Source: Antennarius striatus (lineage: Eukaryota > Chordata > Actinopteri > Lophiiformes > Antennariidae). Taken from it: a DNA stretch of 64,000 nt. The notes beneath the pieces are model-generated. The model was not told where the DNA came from. It ran no database searches and saw nothing but the letters and a program-made list of their open reading frames with translations. Position numbers and translations under genes: made by a program. This document shows, piece after piece, positions 53,010-64,000 of the stretch (position 1 is its first letter; the number at the start of each line of letters is the position of its first letter). The stretch is from assembly GCF_040054535.1 (NCBI RefSeq), contig NC_090782.1:18900501-18964500 (forward strand). Reading direction: 5' to 3'.

Positions 53010-54602
53010 CATTCATGTTTTCTTTTCCTGTTTGACTTTCTTTCTGTCTTTCCTCTGTTCACCGCTGGTTTAATTCACCTGTCATGCTGCTGTCATCATG
53101 ATACTCTCATGGCTTCAGACATCTCTGAAACCAAGATTCTTCGTTTGACATTCCTTTATGCTGTTTTGGGTTGTTTTTCTTGGTTTGATGCTGTTTTCTG
53201 ATTTCAAAAGAACCTCTGACTAACAAACTATAACTGGAGAAATAAGGACTTGTTCACTATAATGTTGATCCTAAAGCTGTAGTTAAACAGTTTCTTTTAG
53301 ATAACTAACCATTATGATTCCATTGACCCACTGCTGTTGAAAGAATGGTGAGGGATCAGTATTACATTATCAGCGCTTCTAGGAGTTTCTACTTATTTTT
53401 TTCTCAATTTATAATTATACGGACTTTGTACCAGTGGAATCCCAATTTCATATCTGGTTGATCTGATTCTGTCTGTCTTTGGGAGAGATAAGAAGAAAAT
53501 ACCTCTGGAATATTAATGTTTCCTGTCTGGAGTTTCCATTTGCCTCTTTAATTTTTATTTTACCCTTTGAGCCCATGTCCACTGTGGCATGAAATTAGCA
53601 TGAGCCAGGACCAAACTGGCTGTGACTGTCTGGCTCAGTATATGTGAAACAAGAGACTTTGTTTTGTTTTTTTGTCATGTCTCTGTGTGTGTATGTTAAT
53701 CTTGGTGCACAAAAATACCAAAGGAAATGGTTGCAATCATGATCACATTATCACTTTTCTCATTTAAGCAAGGCCAAGGCTGCTAAGATTGCATTTACCG
53801 TAATTGTTTTATTTGCAAAACCAATCAGGGCTTTTTGCAAAATAACAAAAAAATGTCCTGCATAGCAGAAGAAATGTAATGAATTCTGCTGTTATTTGTG
53901 AAATCATATCAGCCTCATGTTCCTTGGGTTGACTCGGGTCAGACTGTTCCCACCGACTCTGCACATATGTCCAAATATTTCACTAGAACAAGTCATCATT
54001 GTTTAAAAAAGGCATATAATATCTTTATTGAGTAAAATGTTTTGTTTGAAAGGCAGGATTTTAAAAAATTGCTGTTTAAACATGACATAAATGTCTTCCT
54101 GTAATGTATACCATCAGTTTGTTCGTCATTTAAAAGTGATATCTGTCAAAGGGAAATACATGAAAATGTGTCATCTCCAATTATTGTCATAGTCATTTAA
54201 AGTTCAAGCGGATCTGAACATCAGAAATCCAAACTTTAAATGTTTGGCTGACTCATCTGGTAGAGTTGATAGTGTGTGATCAATTAAATACACTCTTGTT
54301 CTTCTCCATTCAGCTTGTCCCGTTAGGGGTTTTCTCAGCATGTCATCCTTTTCTGTCATTTGCATCCTCTCTAACACCACCTGCCCTCATGTCTTACCTC
54401 ACTACATCCACCCACCTTCTCTTTGGTGTTCCTGTTGTCGGGTAGCTCCATCCTCAACACCCTTTTACCAATATACTCCTGATATTAAATACACTGGCCT
54501 TTATAAGAATTCATATTTTCCAAAAAATATGGCATGGTAGAAAATGTAAATGTGTTTTGCTGCTTTCACATTTTTGCAGAAAATACTGAAGCATAAAATA
54601 AA
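53010..54602 (+). other. rab11b: RAB11B 3' UTR
   Basis: AT-rich non-coding sequence after the stop, with AATAAA at 54597-54602 as a plausible end. It includes a LINE fragment near 54.3-54.5 kb. Confidence 0.45.
54305..54490 (-). mobile_element. RTE-like LINE 3'-end fragment
   Basis: The reverse complement resembles the C-terminal coding end of the family found at 29475-30425: plus-strand motifs cccgttaggggt, gcagcatgtcatcc-like and ctccatcctcaacaccc. It is truncated at both ends, with no open frame. It lies in the probable RAB11B 3' UTR. Confidence 0.5.
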
Positions 54603-54779
54603 CTTAAGCACATGACCATAGATCAGACATTTATTTTTAGATTCGTCACTCTGGACCCTAAATGTGTCTGGCACTGATGTTTGGAAAGTTACGTATCACT
54701 GTATTTTCCATTTACATTCAGGGCCCTGCTGGGTTTTTTTAATCTGCACATACAATAAGGTGCAGTTACACTATAAGAT

Positions 54780-54850
54780 CAAAGATTGTACATTTATTGA
54801 TCTCCAGTTGGGGAAATTCATTTTGACACAGCAGTGAAAGGAATGGATTA
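54780..54850 (+). repeat. Fish dispersed-repeat fragment (TTTATTGATC type)
   Basis: catttattgatctccagttg followed by gggaaattca matches the motif also seen at 4486 and 18323. Short and degenerate. Confidence 0.45.
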
Positions 54851-55469
54851 ACAGCGTACAGTTAATTTATGAGAACTGAAACAGAATAAAAATACTTAGG
54901 TCTGAAAATTATAAATTCATAAACGTGCATGCATGTGTTTATTGTACAGTCTTTAGAGCATCGTGGCCCTTAACATATTTTAGAATTTTTTTCATTGTGA
55001 TTAGATTTAAGCACCATTTAATCTAGACATGTCTTTTTATGGGAAACTTTTTCAGATGCTTTCAGATAATGCTTTATTAAAGTAATTAGGCAGTTTTCTT
55101 CCAACACAACCAGAATCAACCGTAATAAATTAATATACATCTCTGCCAGTTCTGAGGCTGTAAAAAACAAAATCTGTGGACATTTCCACGACGGCTGTTC
55201 TAAGTACATTTGTCTTTGAAAGGTTATATTCTGCAGCGCTACCTCTCGATTCTGAGCGCATTGAGGGATCTTATTGTCCCCGTTTTATTCTCATGGCAGT
55301 GGTGGGCTGGGGATATCCCTAGCCTTCCCTCTCTTTATTCTGGATGTTATTCTCAGTCACTTCTTAGATCGTCGTTTCCACTCGTCGGGACTCAGGGCTC
55401 GGACAGATGATGGGGCTTTGGGGGGAATCGAAGCTCCGGGGGAGAAGCGGAAGTGTGGCCTCCTGTGAT

Positions 55470-55640
55470 TAATCTGACGGCTCGCGGCAGCACAGCTGAT
55501 TAGCATATCGGGAGGTAGCTAGTGCGTCTGCACTCTGACTGGCTGCTGGTTTCACTCCAAGACGCAGCAACAAAATGACTCGAAGAGGAAAGTTATTCAT
55601 GGCCGCTGGTGTTAAACACCAGAGAGGAGAAGAGACGGGG
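55470..55640 (+). promoter_or_regulatory. marchf2: MARCHF2 promoter and non-coding first exon
   Basis: A CpG-richer block ends at a good donor, ACGGG|GTGAGT (intron from 55640). An ATG at 55575 opens an upstream frame of 21 codons to the donor. If joined to the acceptor at 57395, the frame stops after about two more codons, so it would be an upstream ORF. Assignment to MARCHF2 rests on position and splice signals. Confidence 0.5.
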
Positions 55641-57395
55641 TGAGTGGATGTTTTTAGCGTTACGTGAGGCGGACGGTGAGCAGCTAGCTGAACGGAGCTG
55701 CTTGACAGCTGGTGGCTAGCCTTGCCTAGCATGTAGCACAGCTGGGATAACAACAACGGAGTGTTCACAGGAGAAACAATCACGTCGATTTAACAACAAA
55801 ATACTGACTTTTGACAAAAGTAAACTTTTAAATACGTCCCTTCAGTATACTTTGATAAAGCCACGGCCTGTCGCCATGCTGTAAATGATTATTATCGGTT
55901 ATTGGTGTTGTGGTATCAGTCACAGCTGGATGCTGCGTTTACGGCCTCTGTCGGGAAAACGACCTGAGAAAAGTTGTTAGTTATGACACATCCAGGGTCT
56001 GCTAACCCTAAAGGGTTTTTTTTAAAAAGAGGTTACATGCACTTTTATGTTATAAAATAAAGCGTTTTTACATTTTCGTTCCATTTCCATTTATAACTTT
56101 TTAATTTGTTAGTTAATTACTTGTGTCATGACGCTGACTGCAGGTTGCCTGGTACCATTGATGGATGAATATTTTGCTTGACCTTTATCTGTGTCAGGTA
56201 ATCCGATTAAATTTAATTAGTTAAAGAATATTCAGAAAACCTCATCTAATAGAAAGTTTATTTGTAAAACTAGCTTAAATTCTCATTGGTTAGCCCAGAA
56301 ATGACAAAAATGGAAAACATTTAAAGTTACTAAATAGCAGAAGACACCACTTCACCACTTAGTTGTAGTGATTTTGAAATCGTCCTGAAAAATGTCATTT
56401 TTTAGTTATGATCTAGAAACAATGTCAGGATTAACACGGATCTGTGCCTTTTCATTGTACATAGATAAGAATATCAGCTTGGCCATGATTTGAATGGATT
56501 CAGAGGACATTTAATTAATAGTTGTAACAGTCTTAAGAGCCTTCTCTTAATTATGGGTTCAGCAGTCCACCATATTATATTTAGGATTTGTTGCACGGTG
56601 AATGTAACATATATAAATTCACATATGTGCATGCTTCAACTGTTAACAAAGGGGGTTTATATCAGTAACTATTTCCAAATATGATGTAACAAAATCCAAT
56701 AAATAAAAAACAAGAAGGTGAACAGTTATTCATTCCATTACCGCTTTCTTTGCTTTTGTGGGTCACAGGGTATTACAAGTGTAGAGGTTCGTGCTTTGCG
56801 TTGTGTTTCTTCTTTAATTTTCTTCAAAAGTTGAGTCCACTCTTGTGTTATCAATCACCAGCCGTTTGTTCTGGCAACACAAACCATGTACGAATGGCGA
56901 TCACAATCTTCATCAAATTGCCTCTCTCAGCCGCGGTCATTACCGACTCGCAGAATTAACATAAAATGAATTGACTGAGGAGTCATCATCAATAAACAAA
57001 CAAAAATTAAAGTTTTCCCCACTAAACTAAATATGGTGGTGGATGGCTACATACCTGGCAACACACAAACCACGTGTGAATGGCGAGCAAAATCTTCATC
57101 AAATTGCCTATTGGGGGAAAGGACAACTTATATTTAAACTGTCGCAGTGATGCACAGCTTTAGACAAGACCTTTCGTCCACGGTTATTTACAGTGACTTC
57201 ATACCATGCTAAGAAACTTGAGTTGTAATATTGCATTAACAGTACATTTGTTAATTGCGTTTTATTAATGAAGTCAAAATGTAAAGTGAATAAAGTTGCA
57301 AATGGAAAGCAGATGAATAAAAGGCATAGTAGAACTCTGTCCTGCACTTCGATTGCATAATGAGTCTCAATCAGGTTTTTTCTGTGTATTTGTAG
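55640..57395 (+). other. MARCHF2 5' UTR intron
   Basis: No gene recognised. It contains a 51-bp imperfect direct repeat (56873-56923 and 57058-57109). The acceptor TTTGTAG ends at 57395. Confidence 0.45.
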
Positions 57396-57497
57396 AAATT
57401 AACTCTTCCCCTGGTGGTTTGGATTTTCTGCTTCCAAGTCTTCTTCGTCTCTGACATTTTACGACCTCACCCCCATACCTGCGTGGCCCCTGTAACC

Positions 57498-59454
57498 ATG
57501 ACAACAGGGAGTTGTTGTCACCTGCCTGGCTCTTTGTGTGACTGTGCTAGCAGCACTGTCCTGTGGAAGGGCGTGGAGGAAGCAGGTGGTGATGGGTGTC
57601 AGGCCCTCTATGTCACCCAGGTCACATCCATGGATGGGAGGTTGCTGTCCTCTGTGCTCAAACCCATGAGTACTCAGAGGTAAGAGGTTACTCGTCTTCT
57701 CATGGGTGTGAATGTCCTAGATCCCCTGAACAGGAACCAGCTAAAGGGAATGGATATAAGATGCACAAGCATAAGATTGGTGTCTATGGACAGATAAAAC
57801 AACCAGCTTATATTTATAGCCTCACTTATTTTATTTTTTTTCTGAATTAACTCAGTGAGTCCAGGAAAGAAATTCCTATTTTCACTCAATAAAAATATAC
57901 GTGCTGGAGAACACACACAGTGAACACATTGGATTTTAATTCTCTGTCTATCACTATACACACAAATGGGCTTGGAAATTCTGCGGATATCCAGTGGACA
58001 GCACTCTGTCTGAACATAACAGCTTCTTGTTGTCTTTTGTCTCTTGATCATTCAACTATTGGAAGAGAGGGGGAGTGAAATTGGTCATGCTTGGTTTTGT
58101 TCATTCATTCATTTTCATTCATCTTCCGAACCGCTTTATCTGCCATAGCAGGTCACTGGAGCTGGAGCCTCTCCCAGCTGGCTTAGGACGTAAGGCGGGG
58201 TAAACTGCGGGCGTGACGCCAGTGCGCCGCAGAGCCACACAGAGACAGACAACCATGTCGGGTTTAGCATTAAATGAAAACAGATTAATTGATGCCATCT
58301 ATGGCATGTTTGATCTACTCTCAGATTTTCAGGATGAAAACACAGATGCTCCCTGTTTCTCCAAATTTTCTTAACTTTGCATGGATTGAAATGACTTGAA
58401 AACAAAGCATTAGTCCTAAAAACTGAACTTTGCTTGCAAGCAGTTCCGTGCTTTTGGGGTTGGGGTGAAAGGGGGAGGCACACCATTATTTAATGGTCTT
58501 TATTGGTTGTTAATTAATGAAATAAAAACACCCTTATTTGTTTCATTAATTTTAAATGAAATGTTGATGCAGTGCTGAGTTCTACGTTTTCTCTCAGTGA
58601 TGGCCCCATCTGCAGAATTTGCCACGAAGGAAGCAACACTGAGAGTCTTCTGTCTCCATGTGAATGCACCGGAACCCTGGGAACAGTGCACAAGAGCTGC
58701 TTGGAGAAGTGGTTGTCATCTTCCAACACCAGCTACTGTGAGCTCTGCCACACAGAGTTCAGTATCGAGCGCAGACCAAAGCCTCTAACAAAGGTCAACG
58801 CCCTTTGCCTTGTCTGTATCATCATTTCATCATTTCCTACGTTTCTTTTTTCCTTCCATTTTTTCCGCAACGTGTTATTCAACTACTTCCTATTCTGCCT
58901 CTTCCCTATTTTTCTCTTTCTATTTTTTCCACAGTGGCTTCGGCACCCTGGACCCCGTAATGAGAAGAAAACGCTATTCTGTGACATGGTGTGTTTCCTG
59001 TTTATCACGCCCCTAGCAGCTATTTCAGGCTGGCTGTGCCTGAGGGGGGCTCAAGACCACCTTCAGCTGGGGAGCTGGCTACAGGCAATGGGACTCATAG
59101 CCCTCACCATCGCCCTCTTCACCATCTATGTCCTCTGGACATTGGTAAAAATCAATTCCTTTTGCTTAATGCTTCTTGAAATACACATGTTGAAGTCAAT
59201 AATTTACCCCATGAGTATAATTTTAAGGGGTCGTTAATAGACTTACATTGATTTACTTACACTAATAACCAGATAAATATTGATATACGGATGACTGGCT
59301 CTGTCCTCTTACCTCATTATTTGAACAGGTATCTTTTCGCTACCACTGCCAACTCTACTCTGAATGGAGAAGAACAAATCAGAAAGTCCATCTGCTCATT
59401 CCTGAAGCCAAGGAGTCTCACTCTTCCCAGCCTCCTTGCTGTCCACCTAACTGA
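57498..59454 (+). CDS. marchf2: Membrane-associated RING-CH E3 ubiquitin ligase MARCHF2
   Basis: Exons: 57498-57679, 58598-58793, 58935-59144 and 59329-59454, for 714 nt and 237 aa. MARCHF2 is an endosomal and plasma-membrane E3 ligase that ubiquitinates membrane proteins and binds syntaxin 6. The N-terminus [16 protein letters not shown] matches the family. The RING-CH finger (C4HC3) uses C66, C69, C82, C84, H92, C95, C108 and C111 (PICRICHEG to YCELCHTEF). Two membrane helices follow at about 143-163 and 173-196 ([37 protein letters not shown]). The C-terminus ends SQPPCCPPN, shorter than the 246-aa human protein and without an obvious PDZ-binding end. Intron 3 (58794-58934) is 141 nt, in frame and stop-free. 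Confidence 0.95.
58095..58250 (-). repeat. SINE tail fragment
   Basis: ttcattcattcattttc followed by ccgaaccgctttatctgcc and cagtgcgccgcagagccac corresponds to the tail half of the 3545-3885 family. The tRNA-like head is missing. It lies in MARCHF2 intron 2. Confidence 0.65.
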
Positions 59455-60225
59455 CGAAATCTGCCGATGAGAGTATAGTATTATAGACCAAATGGAGATG
59501 GTCGACGACAGTGGTGTTGTTTAGGTACCCTAATAACTGATTGTACACACCACCTAGCCTTTCCAAAAGCACTTGTGGGGACTTCTGTTTCTATTTTTAT
59601 CTTTGCCGTATCAGTACTTGATTGGCATCACTGTTTTTTTGTGGGTCATAAACAAATGCTATTTTTCCTCATGCCGTGTATTAACCATGCTAATGCGTAG
59701 ACACTGAAGAATGGAACAGCACATGGAATGTCGAGACACATTTGCATCAGAAAAGATTCAACGTGATATATGTGATATTAACTTTGGTAGAAATGACCAA
59801 AGTAACTGTTTTTAGTAGACTGTGAAATGTTGAATTGTTCTACTTAGCAGCATCGATGGTCAACGGATGACTGGTGTAGCAGCTCCATTCAGCATTGGGT
59901 CGCAGTGACCAAAGGGTACAAACTACCTTCATGTCATGTCTGGACCCTTCCCCATGTCGGCCTTGTATTCTCTGCACAATGGTGCCCATTGAGGAGCTCT
60001 TTTGAGCAATTATTGTATGATTGCTTAAATATTTTTGGCTTTTTTTGTTTGTTTGCTTTTTCCATTTTATACCAGTATTCTGCCCAAAGTGAAACTTTTC
60101 ACTTTAGCCTAAGCCCAATTGTTTTATATCCAAATATTTTCCTGCACCTCATCTAAAAATGGATGGCAGCCTTGCATTAGCAAAATCAGAGATTGTGCAA
60201 TAAAACACTGTGGACATAGTTCTTC
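59455..60225 (+). other. marchf2: MARCHF2 3' UTR
   Basis: Non-coding sequence after the stop, with AATAAA at 60199-60204 about 750 nt downstream. Longer forms are possible, since the following sequence is also AT-rich. Confidence 0.5.
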
Positions 60226-62600
60226 ACATTATAGGAAGAGGCCTCAATTAATATGCACAGTTATGCATTTGAGCACGGTTTATAACTTTTAGGTGGATTT
60301 TTGTGTTTCTCTTTGTCGTCAGAGTGCTTTTGTGTTTTAAAAGCTGAACTATTTGATTCTTTCTAAAGCAATAGGGCTTTGCAGTGTCCTCATAGAGGAT
60401 TTTCAGCAATTAGCAAGTACACATTGTGTAGGTTGATAGATGACATTACCAGAATGGCTTTTAGAACAACATTTCCACATGTATTGTTGGGTGGCTGATG
60501 TAGAAGTAGCTATAATTGGCTGTAGGTTACTTTTTAGTTACAATGCATATACATCTGTATGTGTGTTGTTGCCCTATTCACTCCATGCATCAGGGCTACA
60601 GATATTTTCTTGTGAGCAATTATTACTTGCCTCATAGTCAAACAATGACTTCTGTGATCTGCTGGAAAACTACAGCCAACAACACTGGCATCGTTGGCTT
60701 TCATTCTTGTCTTTTCTGAATTTATCTTGGTTTGGCATTCAGTATTAACAAAGCAAGGAGTTGTTTATGTGCATTTTATTCATAATTTTGACGTGCTGTC
60801 GTCCTTTATGGTCTGAAAGCGTGCCCTTATTACATGGTGATACACTCACCCGACTCATTTAGGAGTGGATGTATTTGTTGTTGTGGAGAAAAGAGAAGTA
60901 AATTCACTTCCCTCTCTTCTATATAGTGTAGTGTTGTTTATAATCAAGTCAGTTATATTCATTGTAATCAACCAGTCACAGAAGTCTGCCTGGTTTATTG
61001 CTTCATTCCACTTAATTTAGATCACAAGGAGACTGTTTAATTGCCAGCTGGACTCACTTCAGCCTCTTCACAAGCAGATAAGCCTTAAGATGATAACTCT
61101 AACTACATGTGTAATACACAACTTCAGTGTTAAAATCAGTGTAATGATTTTTGTACATTATTTTATATTACTTCAGGAGGTCAGTCTAAGATACAAAACA
61201 ATTTGATAAAGGTACCAAATTTATTATTATTATAGTCACAAACACCTGTTGCACACCAGAGGCTATTTCTCTAAGCTCAGCTTCCCCTAAAATGTCAGAA
61301 TTAAATGGTCAAATATGTGCCGTTGTGTCAACATTTCATTGACTACAAATGTGTCAGAACATTTTCACCTCAAAGACAAGTTTGTTCAGAATCAGCTCCT
61401 TCAAACTAGAGTGTGCCTTCTTAATTTCCCTTCGGGGATTATAACAGTGTATTAAATTAAATTAAATTCTCACAAGTTGATTTGATTTTTTTAACTTCTC
61501 AGACATTCCCGTAGCATCCCTGGATTTGCCTGTAGAAGCTGAGCATCCATTCACTTCAATGGGATTGCATGGAACAGTTTTTTCATTAATTTGAAAGACG
61601 TCAGTCGTTGAATAAATGCCACGATTTGTCCCTCCCCCGGACGTTCTCCGTTTCTGTGTGTGTTCTCTCCAGGTTCTCCGGCTTCTTCCCACCTCCAAAA
61701 ACATGCAGCTTACGTTATTTCACCAAATAGTCCATAGGGTTGAGTGTGAGCGTATTTGTTTTTCATGTAATGAGCTGGCATCAGAACTGGGGTGTACCCC
61801 GTCTTTTGCATCATTGCATTGCACTTGCATCATCTACAAGAAAATGGATGGACACCGTCACTTAAGCATTGGTAGCTCAGACCCATTGCAGATTTGTTAG
61901 TTCTTTCAATTGTCTGTACTGTAGGCTGGGTTGGTGTGAACAAGATGACCAGCAAAGGTGCACATGATGACTGATGAAGGTAATATTGTGGATCTGATTT
62001 TTTGCAAAAAGTAGCTGGTCTCTCTCTCGCTCTCCTGGTATGACAAAGTTAGCTGACTAACAGGAAGTGCTGTGACAAAGCAAACAGGGGGAAAAAGTGT
62101 TAAAAGAAATGAATGGATTCATTTATTTTCACAATTTAATAAACAAAGAATTCCACATTTCATTTATTGTCTACTTTTTCTTTTAGTAGCTAACAAGGTC
62201 ATAACTAGATAGCACTAATACACGTATATACTGTATGTGTATATATACTAGCGGTAACCCGTGTAAATTCCACAATAAAACAATAATATCAGACTTCATA
62301 CCAAACATATGACAACAAATGTATTGGTATTATAAACTAAGCGCACCCATCAGAGTTCTCCCACCAGCAGGCAGCGCATCCCGGGCTGACCCAGAACTGG
62401 CGTCGGCGACTTTGGCGAGGAATGTGAATAAATGAATGAATGAATGAATGAATAAAGTTTGTAAATATATAAACTTAACAACTCATAAAGAAAGAAACAG
62501 ATGAACAAATATTCAAGTGTCAAGCGTGTTAATCAACGCGTCTTCGACGTGGAGTACGTCAGCAAATAGCCGGTTTTAGCTCCGCCCATTCTGTGTGTAC
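60226..62600. other. Intergenic region after MARCHF2
   Basis: No supported gene. 61425-61460 carries the complement of the fish cgggga-aatt repeat motif. 61630-61870 is a plus-strand relative of the SINE/ggatgg repeat family. 62370-62455 is another fragment, ending in (AATG)n. Confidence 0.45.
61630..61870 (+). repeat. Decayed SINE-family fragment
   Basis: Contains ccaggttctccggcttc, cccacctccaaaaacatgca, atagggttgagtgtgagcg and a terminal aaaatggatgg, the order found in the plus-strand copy at 42145. Heavily diverged. Confidence 0.6.
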
Positions 62601-62800
62601 ATGTAGACTCGGCTCACACACCCTGACGTCACAGCGGTTTTCGTCACAGGGACACGCCCCCCGGATGGAACGTCCACACGACAACGCGGACCCGGTGTTT
62701 TCAAGGAACTTCACTTTGGCCAGCGTTTTTTAAAAGTTGCGTTTTTGTCCCGCATATCTGCGTTGTCGTGTGGAAGGAAGGCGTGCAAAAAAAATTTTTT
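62600..62800. mobile_element. hAT-like MITE with an internal hairpin
   Basis: 18-bp arms TCCACACGACAACGCGGA (62673-62690) and TCTGCGTTGTCGTGTGGA (62757-62774) form an inverted repeat with one mismatch. The whole block is GC-rich in AT-rich flanks. The gcgttgtcgtgtgga motif is common in fish hAT-type non-autonomous elements, as I recall. Outer ends are not defined. Confidence 0.4.
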
Positions 62801-62828
62801 TTTTTTCAAAAAGATCGGGCACGGCGCG

Positions 62829-63040
62829 GACATGGCCTGGGTCTCCAACCTGAATATTACTGAAAATCTGTGGTTTGATTTAAAGCGGGCTGTTCATGCT
62901 CAGAAACCATCAAACATGACTGGAGACGTTTTGTAAAGAATGGCGAAAAAAACCTGACCAGAATCCAGACCCTCATTGGAAGTTACAGAAAGTATTCAGA
63001 GGCTGTTACTTCCTTAAAACGAGGCCCTACTGAACATTGA
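62829..63040 (+). pseudogene. Tc1/mariner-like transposase C-terminal relic
   Basis: The frame 62829-62938 encodes NITENLWFDLKRAVHAQKPS, matching the region around the last catalytic Glu of DD34E transposases. Stops and frameshifts follow; residues resembling RIQTLIGSYRKYSEAV and LKRGPTEH appear in other frames up to 63040. Only the C-terminal end remains. It is non-functional. Confidence 0.75.
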
Positions 63041-64000
63041 TGTTTTGTGTCGGGGCACACAAATATATGCTCTGACCTTTTGTTTAAATAATCATTGCAC
63101 ACTTGATGTAAATCCTATGAACTTAATTTGACTAATCAAATATCAGTGTTCGTCTGTTATATATTTAACTCAAATTGCTGATTCAGAACCAGTGATTGAT
63201 AAAAGAAAATAAGGAAAATTTTCAGAGGTGCACACTTTTTTATATTACAGTATATCTACCACTCCTCTCCAACCAGACCTGCCATACCTGAGATGATGTA
63301 CTGAGGGCCTCGCACATACATTATCAAATCTCGTCCTCCTTACAAAAGAATTGGACACCCCTGATACAGAGTGTAATAAAATAGAAGTAATTTCCAAGCA
63401 CTAAATGAATCTTAAAACAATTTCTAGAAAGGGTTTTTCAAGAATTTTATTGAAAATGTATAGGTATTAAATTCAGAGTGAAGCAATGACAACTCAAGCC
63501 AAATATTCTTCAATAAATACACAATGATTTTTTTTGGCATTATAACTTCTCTAATTTAAGAACAAATAACCATGTTGTCAGACATATAATACTGGTAACC
63601 AGGTCGGAAAAATTGCCTGTATGTTATTTACACAGCACCATCTAGTGGTAATCATTGAATTCTATTTCCTAACCTCTTTCTAAAAGGCCAGTTTCAGTTC
63701 CGTTCAGCTTCACAGGCTTCATTATGACAGCAGTGACTGACTGCGTTAATCCTGTGTTGCAGGACCATTCACAATGACTCCACAACACCTATAAGTGACA
63801 TACAGGATTTTTGAACTGTCTTACTTTCACTGCAGACAAGAAGAGCCTGAGTGAGTTCACAGGTCCTGTGTAAAAATGAATGGAAGGCAAACAGAACAAT
63901 TAAGAATAAAGTGAATAGGTGAGTTGGCCATAGGCAGAGCAACAGGAACAAAACATTGTGCATGAGTGATTTCAATGGTGTAGAAGAGGTGGAGGCTTTA
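63041..64000. other. Terminal region, possible 3' UTR of a convergent gene
   Basis: No coding exon recognised. On the minus strand an AATAAA lies near 63448-63443, so the sequence to the right could be the 3' UTR of a gene that continues past the window. This is only a suggestion. Confidence 0.25.

Noticed and set aside
62623-62630. TGACGTCA CRE near 62.6 kb as a gene promoter
   Set aside because: It lies inside a MITE-like block with no gene start nearby.

Overview
This is a vertebrate nuclear window, almost certainly from a teleost fish. It carries five intron-containing protein genes with canonical vertebrate splice sites, many microsatellites, and several kinds of fish-type dispersed repeat: tRNA-derived SINEs, an RTE-like LINE, Tc1/mariner and other DNA-transposon relics, and an LTR element. 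There are no bacterial operons, CRISPR arrays or phage genes. The five genes (POLR2E, GPX4, PIP5K1C, RAB11B, MARCHF2) all have human counterparts on chromosome 19p, so the window looks like a compacted conserved 19p-like block.

Layout. 0.1-3.0 kb: POLR2E (RNA polymerase subunit RPB5) on the minus strand, seven coding exons, 210 aa, with one intron that has a textbook U12-type donor. 3.0-3.4 kb: a short head-to-head promoter region and an unassigned hydrophobic candidate first exon. 5.6-8.0 kb: GPX4 on the plus strand, seven exons, with an in-frame TGA for selenocysteine and a recognisable SECIS hairpin in the 3' UTR. 9.5-49.4 kb: PIP5K1C, seventeen coding exons plus a terminal exon that begins with the stop codon. 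Its 17-kb first intron is packed with repeats: a minus-strand LTR with a tRNA-Pro-type primer-binding site, a TA-flanked DNA transposon holding two nested SINEs and a CAT microsatellite, and an inverted pair of dispersed repeats. Intron 5 holds an internally deleted RTE-like LINE, and intron 6 starts with GC instead of GT. 50.2-54.6 kb: RAB11B, five coding exons, 218 aa. 55.5-60.2 kb: MARCHF2, a non-coding first exon and four coding exons, 237 aa; one 141-bp intron is stop-free and in frame. 60.2-64 kb: intergenic, with SINE fragments, a hAT-like hairpin, a Tc1-like transposase tail and possibly the 3' end of a convergent gene.

The genes do not form one pathway. POLR2E is a housekeeping transcription subunit and GPX4 detoxifies lipid hydroperoxides. 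PIP5K1C (PI(4,5)P2 synthesis), RAB11B (recycling-endosome GTPase) and MARCHF2 (membrane E3 ligase) all act in membrane traffic. Their adjacency is best read as conserved synteny. I found no convincing new multi-gene system. The most useful leads are splicing features (U12, GC-AG, a candidate 27-nt microexon, a stop-free intron), the orphan exon at 3.3 kb, and the nested or inverted repeat structures.
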